This document shows positions 35,875 through 44,930 of a stretch of 64,000 bases of DNA, piece after piece. Within the stretch, counting starts at the first letter, position 1; the number at the start of each line of letters is the position of its first letter. Origin of the DNA: Sandaracinaceae bacterium (GTDB taxonomy: Bacteria > Myxococcota_A > Polyangia > Polyangiales > Sandaracinaceae); the NCBI GenBank assembly GCA_040218145.1, contig JAVJQK010000031.1:124001-188000 (forward strand), read 5' to 3'. Below the pieces are notes generated by a model, which saw nothing but the letters and a program-made list of their open reading frames with translations, was not told the origin of the DNA and did not search any database. The position numbers and the translations under genes were made by a program.

Positions 35875-38800
35875 TCAGGGCTTCGGCACATCGAGGCGCT
35901 TCATCATCTTCTGGAGACCGTACCGCGAGAGCCCGAGCAGCTCGGCCGCGCGCGTCTGGTTGCCCGCCGTCTGGTCGAGCGCCTGCACGATGAGGCGGCG
36001 CTCCAGGGCGGCGACCTGCCCCTTGAGGTCGAGGGCGTCCGCCGGCGCCTGCGTCTCGGCGCCCCGCACCTTGGGCGAGAGGTGCTCGGGCCCGATGATC
36101 TCGTCGGCGAGCACGAGGGCGCGGCGGATCTCGTTCTCCAGCTCTCGCACGTTGCCCGGCCAGGAGAAGGCGCGCAGCGCGTTCATCGCGCCGCGGTCCA
36201 CCCGCACCCGGCGCTCGGGCGCGTGCCGGTCGAGGAAGGCCGCCACCAGCGGGGCCACGTCGTCGAGGCGCTCGCGCAGCGGCGGCAGCTCCACCTGCAC
36301 GACGGCGACGCGGTAGAAGAGGTCCTGCCGGAAGGCCCCCTCCTCCACCATGCGCTCGAGGTCGCGGTGCGTCGCCGCGATGAGCCTCACGTCGACGGTG
36401 GTCGTCTCCTCGCTCCCCACCGGCCGGAGCTGTCCGTCCTGCAGGACACGGAGGAGCTTGGCTTGCATCGACTCGCTCATCTCGCCGATCTCGTCGAGGA
36501 AGAGCGAGCCTCCGTCGGCCACCTCGAAGAGCCCGCGGCGCGCTCGCTCGGCCCCGGTGAACGCCCCGCGCACGTGCCCGAAGAGCGCGCTCTCCAGCAG
36601 CGTGTCCGGGATCGCGCTGACGTTCTCGCTCACGTACGGCCCATCGCGCCGCGAGCTCGCCTGGTGCACGGCCCGCGCGACGAGCTCCTTGCCCGTCCCG
36701 CTCTCGCCCCGCACCAGCACGGGCGCGTCGCTCGCCGCGAGGCGCTCCACCAGGCGCAGGGTCCTGCGCATGCCCTCGCTCTCGGCGACGATGCCGCTGA
36801 ACGCGGGGCTCTCGCTCGGGCCGCGCAGCGAGGACAGCTCCCGCTCGACCGACTCCACCCGGGCCGTGAGCCGGCGCTTGTCGCGCGCGAGCCGTCGCGC
36901 CTGTCGCCGCTGCGCGCGCAGCGCCTCCGCCCGCTCGAGCGCCCCGGCCGCGATCTCCGCGAGGTCCTGGACCAGGCGGAGCACCCCCTGATCGAAGGCG
37001 CCCGGCCGAAGCCGGTCGTCGAGCACGAGCGCGACCTCGCGGGCCCCCGGCACGGGCACCGCCAGCACCGACCGGAGCGCCATGGTGTGCACGCTGCGCG
37101 CCGCGTCGAGGCGGTCGTCCTCCAGCGCGTCGACGGAGACCATCGGGCGGCCGCCGTCGAGCGCGCGCGCCGCCACCGACGCGCTCGGCCGCTCTCCCTC
37201 GAGGTCGGCGCCGAACGCGCGCGCGGTCCTCACCTTCAGCGCGCCGTCCACCGCGCGCTCGACCCAGAAGCCGCGCTCGGCGTCGGCCAGCTCGACCGCG
37301 GCGTCGACCACCGCCTCCCGGAGCCGCGCGAGGCGAGGCTCGCGCACGACGCGCTTCGCGTGCCGGACGAGCACGCGCCACCGAGACGGCTCGGGCGCGG
37401 CGACCGTCGCGGCGGGCGCGGCGCCGAGCGCGCGTCGGTAGGCGGGCACCGTGCGCAGGCGCGCGCGGGCGGAGGGCGCGAGGGTGGCCGCGGCGGCGTC
37501 GAGCGTCGTCCTGGCGCGCGCCGACGCGATCGCCGCGTCCGTCGTCCGACCTGCGCGCTCGAGCGCCTCGGCCAGCGCGAGCTGCGCGCGGAGGCCGGCC
37601 TCCCACCCCGCTCCCTCGGCCGCGCGCGCCGCACGCGACGCCGCCTCGACCGCGTCCTCCTCCGCGCCCGCGGCGAGCGCCACCCGCGCCCGCGCGACCT
37701 CGAGCTCCACCTGCACCGCGACATGCGCCGCGCCCCGTTCGCCGCGGAGCGTCGCCTCTTCGAGCGCGGCGCGCGCCGCCGGCAGCTCCCCCCGCACCGC
37801 GGCGACGATGGCGCGGCGCGCCCCGAGGGTGGCGAGGATGCCGGCCGGGAGCGTCTCGTCGTCCCAGGCCGCGTCGAGCCGCCGGCTGGCCTCCCCCAGC
37901 TTGCCCGCCCGCACCGCGAGCTCCGCCGCGACGACCGCGGCGTAGGCCATCGCCGGCCCGTCCCCGAGCTCCTCCGCCCAGACGCTCGCCCGGCGGATCG
38001 CGTCCGCCGCGAGGTCGTCGTCACCGACCAGCGCGGCCGCGTTGCCCAGGTTGTAGAGCGCGCGCGCGGCGTCCCGGCGGCGCCCGAGCTCCGTGAGCCG
38101 GCGCGCGCCCTCGCGGAGCGCCTCGATGGCCGGCCCGGCCTGGCCTTGCTCGAGGCGGCCGAGCCCGACGTTGACGAGGAAGCTCGCCGCGGCGTGACGC
38201 TCCCCCGCCGCGTCGGCGAGGGCGAAGGCGCGCTCGTAGCGGTCGGCGGCCTCGTGCACCCGCCCCTCGGCCGAGAACACGGCGCCCCAGAGGCTCTCGA
38301 TCCGCGCGCGCGCCGCGCCGTCCTCGCCGGCCCGGGCCTCGCCTGCCCGGAGCTCGCGCGCGGCCACGTCGAGCGCGCCGCTCATGAGCGCCCCGAGCGC
38401 GCGGACCTCGTGCAAGCGCGCCGCGTCCAGGTCGGCGGCGTCGGCGGGGATCTCGAGCGCTGGCATCGGTTCGCCGCGCGAGAGCGACACCCGCGCCGCC
38501 ACGGCCGCGGCCATGGGCGTGCCGCCGCGCGCGGCCTCCGAGGCGGCGCCGTCGAGGTCTCCCAGGAGCCGCCGCAGCTCCGCGCGGAGGGCGCACGCGG
38601 CCGGGTCGTCGGGCATGACGCCGAGCAGCTCGAGGGCCTCGGCCTCGCGCGCGCGGGCGCGCAGCGCGTCGGCCGTCGCGAGCCGGAGCGCGGGCCGCGC
38701 GTCGTTCGAGCTCGAAGCCGCGAGATGCATCAAGCTCTCTTGCCCATGCGAGGCCGCGCGCTCGGGATCGCCCGCGCGGCGCGCCTCCCGCAGCGCCTCG

Positions 38801-40575
38801 AGCGAGGCCGCCTCCGCTCCCTCTTCGTCGCCGCGCGCGAGGGCGACGAACGCGCGCCCCGGGGCGTCGAGCGCGGCGTCGGCGACCGCGCGCGCGACCT
38901 CGGCGCGCCGCTCGCCCAGCTGGTCCCAGAGCGCGCGGCGCACGTCGTCCCGCAGGGTGAGGCGCCCGTCGGCCGCGACGTGCGCGACGCCGGCCGACGA
39001 GAGCGCGCGCGCCTGGGACTCGAGCTCCGGCCCCGGCGCCTCGAAGGCGTGGAGCGCCCCTCCCGCCACCGCGAGCCGCTCCGCGAGCGGCCGCGCCACT
39101 TCGGGGATGGGGATCTCGGCCGGCGCGGCCCCGAGGGTGCGCAGCGTGGCCGGGCGGCTCGGGTCGAGCCCCGCCTCGAACGCGTCCGCCACGAGCCTGC
39201 AGAGTCGGCCGGGCAGCCCACCGCTGGCTCGCATCGCCGCGTCTCGGAGGGCGTCCGAGGGATCGACCTCGAGCAGCTCCACGAGCAGCTGTCGGAAGGC
39301 CTCGGGCGGGAGCGGGCCGAGCTCCACCTGCGCGTCCTCGCTCTCCAGCGCGCCCTCGAGCACGACCGTGAGCCGCACTCCCTCTACGGCCGCGGCCTCG
39401 ATCGCGTCCCCACACGCCGCCCGATCGGCGACCGCCGACGGCAAGAGCACGATCGCGTGAGAGGCCAGGCGCGGAGGGCTCGAGGCGTCGGCGGTCACGA
39501 AGGTCGGCACCGGCGCCCCCGCCCGCGCCGCCTCGGACTGCAGCGTCCGCGCCGCCTCGCGCACGAGCCGCGTGCGCCCGGCGCCAGGCGGCCCGCTCAC
39601 CATCACGAGCCCCGGCTCCGCGAGGCACGCCACGAGGCGGCGGAGCGCTTCGGCTCTCCCCACGAGCGGGCGGGCGCCGACCCGCGCCGCCTTCTCGGCC
39701 CCGCTCGGGGCGGCGACGGTCTGCTCGGGGGGCTCGAGCCCCAGCTCCCGCGCGAGGGCCGCGAGCCGGAGCGCCGCCTCGCGGGCGGAGTCCGGTCGCT
39801 CCGAGGGACGCTCGGCGAGCAGATCCCCGATGAGCCGCCGGAGCGGCAGCGGCGTGGAGGCGGGCAGCGCCTCCGGCCGCGGCGGCTGCACGAGCCCGCG
39901 CGCGACGGTCGCGCTCGAGCCCGCGGTGTCGAACGCCGTGCGCCCGCTCATGAGCGCGTGCAGGGTCACGCCGAGCGCGTAGAGATCGGTGGCCGGCGTG
40001 CGCTCCCCGAGCCAGGCCTCCGGCGCCAGGAAGGCCGGCGTCCCACCGGCAGAGGCCGTCCACCCTGGCGGACGCGCGAGCCCGAGGTCGACGAGCTTGG
40101 CCTCGGCGGCCACGTCGGGGACCACGAGGTTGGCGGGCTTGACGTCCCCGTGCACGAGCCCCGCGGCGTGCAACGCCGAGAGCGCCCGCGTCGCCGCGAG
40201 GCCGACCTCCACCGTGAAGCGGGCCCGCTCCGGCTCGCGCGCGCGCGCGGCGACGGCCTCGTCCGCCGAGACGCCGTCGACGTGCTCCTCGACCAGGGCC
40301 GCCGCGCCGGCCGCCAGCCGGAGGGGCGGGCCGAGCGCGGCCTCGACCACCACCAATTCGAACACGCGCGCGAGGTTGGGGTGGGCGACGGAGGCGAGCA
40401 GGCTCATCTCCCAGCGGAGGCGCTCGGCGTGCTCGGCCGGCACGACCTTGATCGCGCGGCGCCCGCCCTCCGCCCGATCGTCGGCCAGGAGCACCCGCCC
40501 GGTCGCGCCCCGACCCAGCTCGCGGACATGCGCGTAGCGCCCCGCCAGCAACGGTGTTTCCGCAGGATCCGCCAT
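35875..40575 (-). CDS. Ser/Thr kinase-ATPase-TPR-GAF-sigma-54 activator fusion (1566 aa)
   Basis: One polypeptide combines a protein kinase with a transcription activator. Residues 10-275 form a kinase domain: glycine loop GRGATG, AIKVV lysine, catalytic loop HGDVKPAN near 142 (HGD instead of HRD) and DLGLAR near 165 (DLG instead of DFG). An AAA-type ATPase follows, whose P-loop GPPGAGRT near 328 has Arg for Lys and may be weak. About 500 residues of TPR-like helices come next, then a GAF-like domain (about 1085-1240) and a coiled coil. The sigma-54 AAA+ domain has GESGTGKE near 1292 and an intact GAFTGA near 1338. A Fis-type helix-turn-helix ends the protein (GNQTRAAELLGLSRYGLQKMMKR). It is soluble. 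The target is unknown; DUF3467 is divergent. Confidence 0.9.
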   Translation of the reverse strand: MADPAETPLLAGRYAHVRELGRGATGRVLLADDRAEGGRRAIKVVPAEHAERLRWEMSLLASVAHPNLARVFELVVVEAALGPPLRLAAGAAALVEEHVDGVSADEAVAARAREPERARFTVEVGLAATRALSALHAAGLVHGDVKPANLVVPDVAAEAKLVDLGLARPPGWTASAGGTPAFLAPEAWLGERTPATDLYALGVTLHALMSGRTAFDTAGSSATVARGLVQPPRPEALPASTPLPLRRLIGDLLAERPSERPDSAREAALRLAALARELGLEPPEQTVAAPSGAEKAARVGARPLVGRAEALRRLVACLAEPGLVMVSGPPGAGRTRLVREAARTLQSEAARAGAPVPTFVTADASSPPRLASHAIVLLPSAVADRAACGDAIEAAAVEGVRLTVVLEGALESEDAQVELGPLPPEAFRQLLVELLEVDPSDALRDAAMRASGGLPGRLCRLVADAFEAGLDPSRPATLRTLGAAPAEIPIPEVARPLAERLAVAGGALHAFEAPGPELESQARALSSAGVAHVAADGRLTLRDDVRRALWDQLGERRAEVARAVADAALDAPGRAFVALARGDEEGAEAASLEALREARRAGDPERAASHGQESLMHLAASSSNDARPALRLATADALRARAREAEALELLGVMPDDPAACALRAELRRLLGDLDGAASEAARGGTPMAAAVAARVSLSRGEPMPALEIPADAADLDAARLHEVRALGALMSGALDVAARELRAGEARAGEDGAARARIESLWGAVFSAEGRVHEAADRYERAFALADAAGERHAAASFLVNVGLGRLEQGQAGPAIEALREGARRLTELGRRRDAARALYNLGNAAALVGDDDLAADAIRRASVWAEELGDGPAMAYAAVVAAELAVRAGKLGEASRRLDAAWDDETLPAGILATLGARRAIVAAVRGELPAARAALEEATLRGERGAAHVAVQVELEVARARVALAAGAEEDAVEAASRAARAAEGAGWEAGLRAQLALAEALERAGRTTDAAIASARARTTLDAAAATLAPSARARLRTVPAYRRALGAAPAATVAAPEPSRWRVLVRHAKRVVREPRLARLREAVVDAAVELADAERGFWVERAVDGALKVRTARAFGADLEGERPSASVAARALDGGRPMVSVDALEDDRLDAARSVHTMALRSVLAVPVPGAREVALVLDDRLRPGAFDQGVLRLVQDLAEIAAGALERAEALRAQRRQARRLARDKRRLTARVESVERELSSLRGPSESPAFSGIVAESEGMRRTLRLVERLAASDAPVLVRGESGTGKELVARAVHQASSRRDGPYVSENVSAIPDTLLESALFGHVRGAFTGAERARRGLFEVADGGSLFLDEIGEMSESMQAKLLRVLQDGQLRPVGSEETTTVDVRLIAATHRDLERMVEEGAFRQDLFYRVAVVQVELPPLRERLDDVAPLVAAFLDRHAPERRVRVDRGAMNALRAFSWPGNVRELENEIRRALVLADEIIGPEHLSPKVRGAETQAPADALDLKGQVAALERRLIVQALDQTAGNQTRAAELLGLSRYGLQKMMKRLDVPKP

Positions 40576-40671
40576 CTATGACAGAGGTTATCACGCTGCT
40601 GCCAACGGCGGTGTCAGTCCCCGCCGGCGTGGCCATTGCCGCGCAGCGCGGGGACGTGATAGGTGCCGAGC

Positions 40672-41043
40672 ATGTCGAACGGACCCCAGCCGCCCGCGCC
40701 CGGACAACAGGTCGTCATCGAGATCGACTGGACCGACGAGCCGACGCCGGTCTACGCGAACGGCGCGCAGATCCTCAACTCCCAGCGCGAGTTCGCGCTG
40801 GTGCTCACGGACTTCGCCGCCTTCGCGGGCCGGGGCAACGTGCCGGCCGACCGCCCCCCGAAGGCGAAGATCGTCTCGAACGTCCGCATGACGCCCGACG
40901 TCTTCTTCAAGATCGCCGCCGCCGCCGCGTCCAACTGGAACAAGTTCGTCGACCGCTACGGCGACCCGGGCCAGCCCGCCCCGAAGTTCAAGCTCACCGG
41001 CGACGCGGGCGTTCAGCTCGAGGCCATCGACCCGGAGGACTGA
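40672..41043 (+). CDS. DUF3467 family protein
   Basis: This 123-residue protein matches DUF3467, small proteins of unknown function in delta-type and other bacteria. Landmarks are VVIEIDWTDEPTPVYANGAQILNSQREFALVLTDF and KIVSNVRMTPDVFFKIAAAAASNWNKFVDRYG. ATG 40672 is used, with AGGTG about 8 nt upstream. It diverges from the kinase-activator gene by 96 bp. Its last 31 nt overlap the 3' end of the convergent acyltransferase gene. Confidence 0.87.
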   Translation: MSNGPQPPAPGQQVVIEIDWTDEPTPVYANGAQILNSQREFALVLTDFAAFAGRGNVPADRPPKAKIVSNVRMTPDVFFKIAAAAASNWNKFVDRYGDPGQPAPKFKLTGDAGVQLEAIDPED

Positions 41044-42104
41044 AGCCGGTCGCGGCCCCACACCACCAGCCAGCTGACGACCATGAGCGCCAGCACGAAG
41101 GCGCTCGCAGCGAGCATGTCGAGCTGCCCGCGGATCGGCGCGCCGAGGCGCCCGTAGCAGAACGGGATGTGGAAGACGTAGGCGACGAGCGAGCCCTGTC
41201 CGAGGCGGATGAGGATCGCGCGGGCCCGCGCGGGGAGCACCAGCGAGGCGAGCGCCGCGACGGCGAGCACGAAGACGCCGCGGCCCGCGAGATCGAGCGC
41301 GTTCGCCCACACCGCGGGGTGCGCGCGCGACAGCGTCCCGCCGAGCGCCTCGACCATGGCCGTGGTGGCCCAGCTGCCCGCGAAGGCGGCGCCGAGGCCG
41401 AGCCCCGCGATCACGAGCAGCGTGCGCGTCGGCGCGCCGGCGCGGCTCTTCGGCCCAGGAGCCCGCTCGCGCGCGCGCAGCATCGCGAGGCTGGTCAGCG
41501 CCCCCACCGCGAGCCACGAGGCGAGCGGCACGAACGGCATGAGGGTCACGCCCGGCACGTCGACGAAGAGACCGGCCACGAAGCGGAGCGGGGCCGGCAC
41601 CGACAGGTCGCTCACCCACGGGCAGATCAGGGTCGGCACCAGCGCGAGCCCGAGCGCGGCCGCGACGAGCGGGCGCTTCTCGGGGATCGAGGCGCCCCGG
41701 ATCCCGAAGAACGCGAACGCCACGATCGACAGGCCGATCACGTGCAACACGTCGGCCCGGAGGAAGGTCTCGAGGCCGTCCCAGCCGTCCATCAGCGCGT
41801 AGGCGGCGTTGGCGGCGTAGCCCCACACGACCACCATCAGCCCGCGCCGGATCACCGCGCGCCGCACGTCCTCGGCGCGCTCGCCCTTGCGTCGCGCCGC
41901 GTCCACCCGGAGCACGACGGCGGCGCCCGCGAGCACCAGGAACGCGGGCAGCGGGAGCGAGCCGAGCAGCCGCGTGAAGAGATAGGCCGCGCTCTCCTTG
42001 TGGACGGGCGCGACCCAGCCGTCGTAGGCGTGCCCCTGGATCATGATGAGCGAGGCGACGCCGCGCGCGACGTCGATCCCTTCGATCCGGCGGCTCTCGC
42101 TCAC
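41013..42104 (-). CDS. Membrane acyltransferase-like protein (HGSNAT/DUF1624 type)
   Basis: This 363-residue integral membrane protein has about ten hydrophobic helices. The N-terminal RIEGIDVARGVASLIMIQGHAYDGW resembles the R-x-x-x-x-D-x-x-R-G start of acyltransferase_3, OpgC and HGSNAT-like transferases, with a potential catalytic His in the first helix. Other features are PAFLVLAGAAVVLR and the late YVFHIPFCYG. The acyl donor and acceptor are unknown. The start is GTG at 42104. The C-terminal tail is encoded antisense to the end of the DUF3467 gene. Confidence 0.7.
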   Translation of the reverse strand: MSESRRIEGIDVARGVASLIMIQGHAYDGWVAPVHKESAAYLFTRLLGSLPLPAFLVLAGAAVVLRVDAARRKGERAEDVRRAVIRRGLMVVVWGYAANAAYALMDGWDGLETFLRADVLHVIGLSIVAFAFFGIRGASIPEKRPLVAAALGLALVPTLICPWVSDLSVPAPLRFVAGLFVDVPGVTLMPFVPLASWLAVGALTSLAMLRARERAPGPKSRAGAPTRTLLVIAGLGLGAAFAGSWATTAMVEALGGTLSRAHPAVWANALDLAGRGVFVLAVAALASLVLPARARAILIRLGQGSLVAYVFHIPFCYGRLGAPIRGQLDMLAASAFVLALMVVSWLVVWGRDRLQSSGSMASS

Positions 42105-42132
42105 GCGCGCGGCTTACCACGCGGGGGTGAGG

Positions 42133-43296
42133 TCAGCCCTCTTCCGGGGAGCGCGCCTCGGGGGGACGCAGCCGGAACTCGCGGCGCACCTGCACCGAGC
42201 CGTGGCGTGGCGCCGGGAAGCGCCACCGCGTGACGCGCTCCATCACGCAGCGGGTCAGGGCCTCGTCCGCGCTCGCGCCGCGCGTGACCTCCGCGCGATC
42301 GACGTGGCCGTCCGCGTCCACGCGGAGCAGCACCTCGAGATCCACGCTGAGGCCGGGCACCGCCTCGAGGCGCGCCTCGTAGCAGGCCTGGATCTGGATC
42401 TGGTACTGCCGCACCACACGCTCGATGGCCGCGGGCGGCAAGCTCGGGACATCGGGGTCGCCGGCCTCGGGCCCCGCGCCGGCCCACGGGCGCCCGGTGG
42501 GACGTCCGGGGTAGAGGCAGAAGCCGCGCGCCAGGGCCGCGGCCAGCCAGTCCGGCCGCTCCGTCTCCCCGCGCGGGAGCGTCGCGTCGACCCACCCCTC
42601 CACGCGCCCTCCGGGCCAGGACACGCGCGCGCGCGCCCAGTCGCCGTCGGCCTCGAGCAGCTCGAGCGGCGCCCCCGTCGGGACGACCAGCCCGGCCGTC
42701 CCATCGATCGACTCCTGGTCGGCGAACAGACAGACGGCGTCCCCCTCGGGCGCGCGCGGCACGCGGCGCTCGGCCTCCCCGGCGTCCGGCCACGCGCACG
42801 CGTCGAAGGCGAGCGCGCTCCGCGGCACCACGACGGAGTGCTCCGTGTCGAGCGCGACCGAGACGCGCGCCGCCGCCGTCGAAGACGCGAGCACGAAGAC
42901 CGGCGCCCCGGCGTCGAGCGTGACCCGCAGGTCCCCCTCCGAGAAGCGCGCCGCGCGGGTCAGGCACGCCATCGGCCAGGCGTCCCGACGCGCGACGCGG
43001 CGGTGGGGCGCGTCGTCGATCGCGATGACGAAGGCGTCCGCGTCCGTGCCGATCAGCTGCGCGCTTCGCAGGTAGGTCTCCCCCGCGCCGAGCGCGTCGG
43101 TGGGGAAGAGATAGGTGCCCGGGCTGAGGTCCGCGAGGTTCGGGAGATCCGGCAGCGGGCCCTCGTCCTCCTCCTCGTCCCCGGCCGTGCCGCCCACGTC
43201 GACCACGGGATCCGGCTCCTGCGCGCGCGTGGGATCGCAGCCGAAGAGGGTCAGGACCGAGAGCAGCGCCAGCGAGCGTCGGGTGCGGGTCTTCAT
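42133..43296 (-). CDS. Lipoprotein with AgmX/PglI-type C-terminal domain
   Basis: This 387-residue protein starts with a lipoprotein signal (LLSVLTLFGC), then an acidic low-complexity linker and two cysteine-containing beta-rich regions, one SH3-like (LELLEADGDWARARVSWPGG). The last 90 residues form a TonB-like AgmX/PglI module (VVRQYQIQIQACYEARLEAVPGLSVDLEVLLRVDADGHVDRAEVTRG, then CVMERVTRWRFP). These modules are common on myxobacterial envelope lipoproteins and the function is unknown. The ATG overlaps the SRPBCC gene's stop (ATGA). Confidence 0.8.
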   Translation of the reverse strand: MKTRTRRSLALLSVLTLFGCDPTRAQEPDPVVDVGGTAGDEEEDEGPLPDLPNLADLSPGTYLFPTDALGAGETYLRSAQLIGTDADAFVIAIDDAPHRRVARRDAWPMACLTRAARFSEGDLRVTLDAGAPVFVLASSTAAARVSVALDTEHSVVVPRSALAFDACAWPDAGEAERRVPRAPEGDAVCLFADQESIDGTAGLVVPTGAPLELLEADGDWARARVSWPGGRVEGWVDATLPRGETERPDWLAAALARGFCLYPGRPTGRPWAGAGPEAGDPDVPSLPPAAIERVVRQYQIQIQACYEARLEAVPGLSVDLEVLLRVDADGHVDRAEVTRGASADEALTRCVMERVTRWRFPAPRHGSVQVRREFRLRPPEARSPEEG

Positions 43297-43754
43297 GCGC
43301 GATCATCTCCCTCGAGCAGCGACTTCAGCCGCGCGTAGTCTCCATCGACCGAGCTCTTCACCATGCGCTTCATGAGGGGCTTCGCCAGCGCGAAGACGCC
43401 GGTGGGATCGCCCTGCACGCGCGCACGGACCCGCGTGCCCTCCGGGACCGGCTCCACGCTGCGGCGCACCTGGATCGGGAACGTGCCCGACGTGCTGGTG
43501 ATCTCGATCATGCGCCCCGCCTCGAACGCGGTGACCTCGAAGAGGGTCTCGATCTTCTTGCCGAGGAAGCGAGCCTCCTGCGCGTAGGTCGCGCCCAGCT
43601 CGAACGGGCCCTCCGAGGTGATGCGGCAGCTCTTCATGCCCTTCTGCCACCTCGGGTTGTTCTCGGGGTCGGCGATGAACGCGAAGACCTCCGCCGGAGG
43701 CCGCCGCACGATCACGCTCGACGTGATGTCGATGCCTCTGCTCGGAGAGCTCAT
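43293..43754 (-). CDS. SRPBCC (polyketide cyclase/START-like) protein
   Basis: This 153-residue single-domain protein shows the START-like pattern SSVIVRRPPAEVFAFIADPENNPRWQKGMKSCRI, ending in the long C-terminal helix LAKPLMKRMVKSSVDGDYARLKSLLEG. The fold makes a hydrophobic ligand cavity; the ligand is unknown. It sits 6 bp after the NamZ-like gene and overlaps the lipoprotein gene, so these are probably one transcript. Confidence 0.88.
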   Translation of the reverse strand: MSSPSRGIDITSSVIVRRPPAEVFAFIADPENNPRWQKGMKSCRITSEGPFELGATYAQEARFLGKKIETLFEVTAFEAGRMIEITSTSGTFPIQVRRSVEPVPEGTRVRARVQGDPTGVFALAKPLMKRMVKSSVDGDYARLKSLLEGDDRA

Positions 43755-43760
43755 GGTCTC

Positions 43761-44930
43761 TCAGTAGATCAGCCACTCGCGGCGGCGCTCGCGGAACGCC
43801 CGCGCGCCGGCCCGCTCGGCCTCGAGCACCTCGGAGAGATCCGCCCTGCCCTCGACCGCGGCGCGATACTCGGGACCGCCGGTCAGCAGATCGACCGCGG
43901 GCACGTCACCGATGAACTCGTAGGGATCGGGCCGCCACGCGAAGTCGTCTCCGAGCAGCTTCGCCGCCTCCGCGATCAGGCGCAGGTAGGCGGCGTAGGG
44001 CTGGAAGATCTCGGGGTCGGTGACGTGCACCTGCACCCCGCCGCAGATCTGGCCCGCGTGCTTCTGGAACGTCGGCTGAAACGTGGTCGGCCGCAGCGCG
44101 GCGCCGTCGATCGGGGCGCGCTCCGCCAGCGCGCCGCCATCGAGCCCGGGCGCGCCCCAGATCTCGAACGGGCGGGTCAGGCCGCGCCCCTCGCTCAGCG
44201 CCGTCCCCTCGATCACGCAGCCGCCCGGGTAGACGCGCGCCGTGTCGAGGGTGGGCATGTTCGGCGACGGGAGCACCCACGGCAGCCCCGTCTGCTCGAA
44301 GGTCATGCCGCGATCCCAGCCGCGCATCTCGACCACGTGCAGCAGCGCGGGGTCGATCCCCTCGAGCGCGCACACCATCTTGGCGATCTCGCCGACGGTC
44401 ATCCCGTGCCGCACCGACACGTCGTAGAGCCCCACGAACGAGCGGAAGCCCTCGCGCTGCGGCGCGCCCTCCACGTGCACGCCGCCGAGCGGGTTCGGCC
44501 GGTCGAGCACGAGCGTGCGCACGCCCTGCTTGGCCGCCGCCTTCAGCATCAGCGCGCAGCTCCACACGTACGTGTAGTAGCGGCTGCCGACGTCCTGCAG
44601 ATCCACCACCACGACGTCGAGCCCCTCGAGGTGCTCGGGCTGGGGCGAGAGCGTCTCTTCCGTCGCGCCGTAGAGCGAGTGGATCGGCACCCCGTCGATG
44701 GACGCGTCGCCCACGCCGATCATGTCCTGCGCCTCGCCGCCGAAGCCGTGCTCGGGGCCGAAGAGCGCGCGCAGGTCGGCGCCGGCCGCGAGGAGCACGT
44801 CGCGCGCGTGGCTCAGATCCTCGTCGACGCTGGCCGGGTGCGCGAGCAGGCCGACCTTGCCGCGGATGTGGAAGAGCGCGTCCGGATCCGAGTCCGCGAT
44901 CTTCTGGAGCCCCGTCAGGATGGTTCTCAT
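43761..44930 (-). CDS. NamZ-like exo-beta-N-acetylmuramidase family protein (DUF1343)
   Basis: This 389-residue protein belongs to DUF1343, whose characterised member NamZ of Bacillus subtilis removes terminal MurNAc from peptidoglycan fragments. Landmarks are GKVGLLAHPASVDEDLSHARDVLL, ALFGPEHGFGG, VPIHSLYG, VVDLQDVGSRYYTYVW, VLDRPNPLGG, LPWVLPSPNMPTLDTARVYPG and TALSEGRGLTRPFEIWGAPG. No signal peptide is seen at the chosen ATG, which overlaps the pyrB stop (ATGA), so a cytoplasmic muropeptide-recycling role is likelier than secretion (inference). Confidence 0.88.
   Translation of the reverse strand: MRTILTGLQKIADSDPDALFHIRGKVGLLAHPASVDEDLSHARDVLLAAGADLRALFGPEHGFGGEAQDMIGVGDASIDGVPIHSLYGATEETLSPQPEHLEGLDVVVVDLQDVGSRYYTYVWSCALMLKAAAKQGVRTLVLDRPNPLGGVHVEGAPQREGFRSFVGLYDVSVRHGMTVGEIAKMVCALEGIDPALLHVVEMRGWDRGMTFEQTGLPWVLPSPNMPTLDTARVYPGGCVIEGTALSEGRGLTRPFEIWGAPGLDGGALAERAPIDGAALRPTTFQPTFQKHAGQICGGVQVHVTDPEIFQPYAAYLRLIAEAAKLLGDDFAWRPDPYEFIGDVPAVDLLTGGPEYRAAVEGRADLSEVLEAERAGARAFRERRREWLIY

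Noticed and set aside
40630-40650. GG-N10-GC as a sigma-54 promoter for DUF3467
   Set aside because: The TTGC element is missing, leaving only the four invariant bases, which is common by chance.
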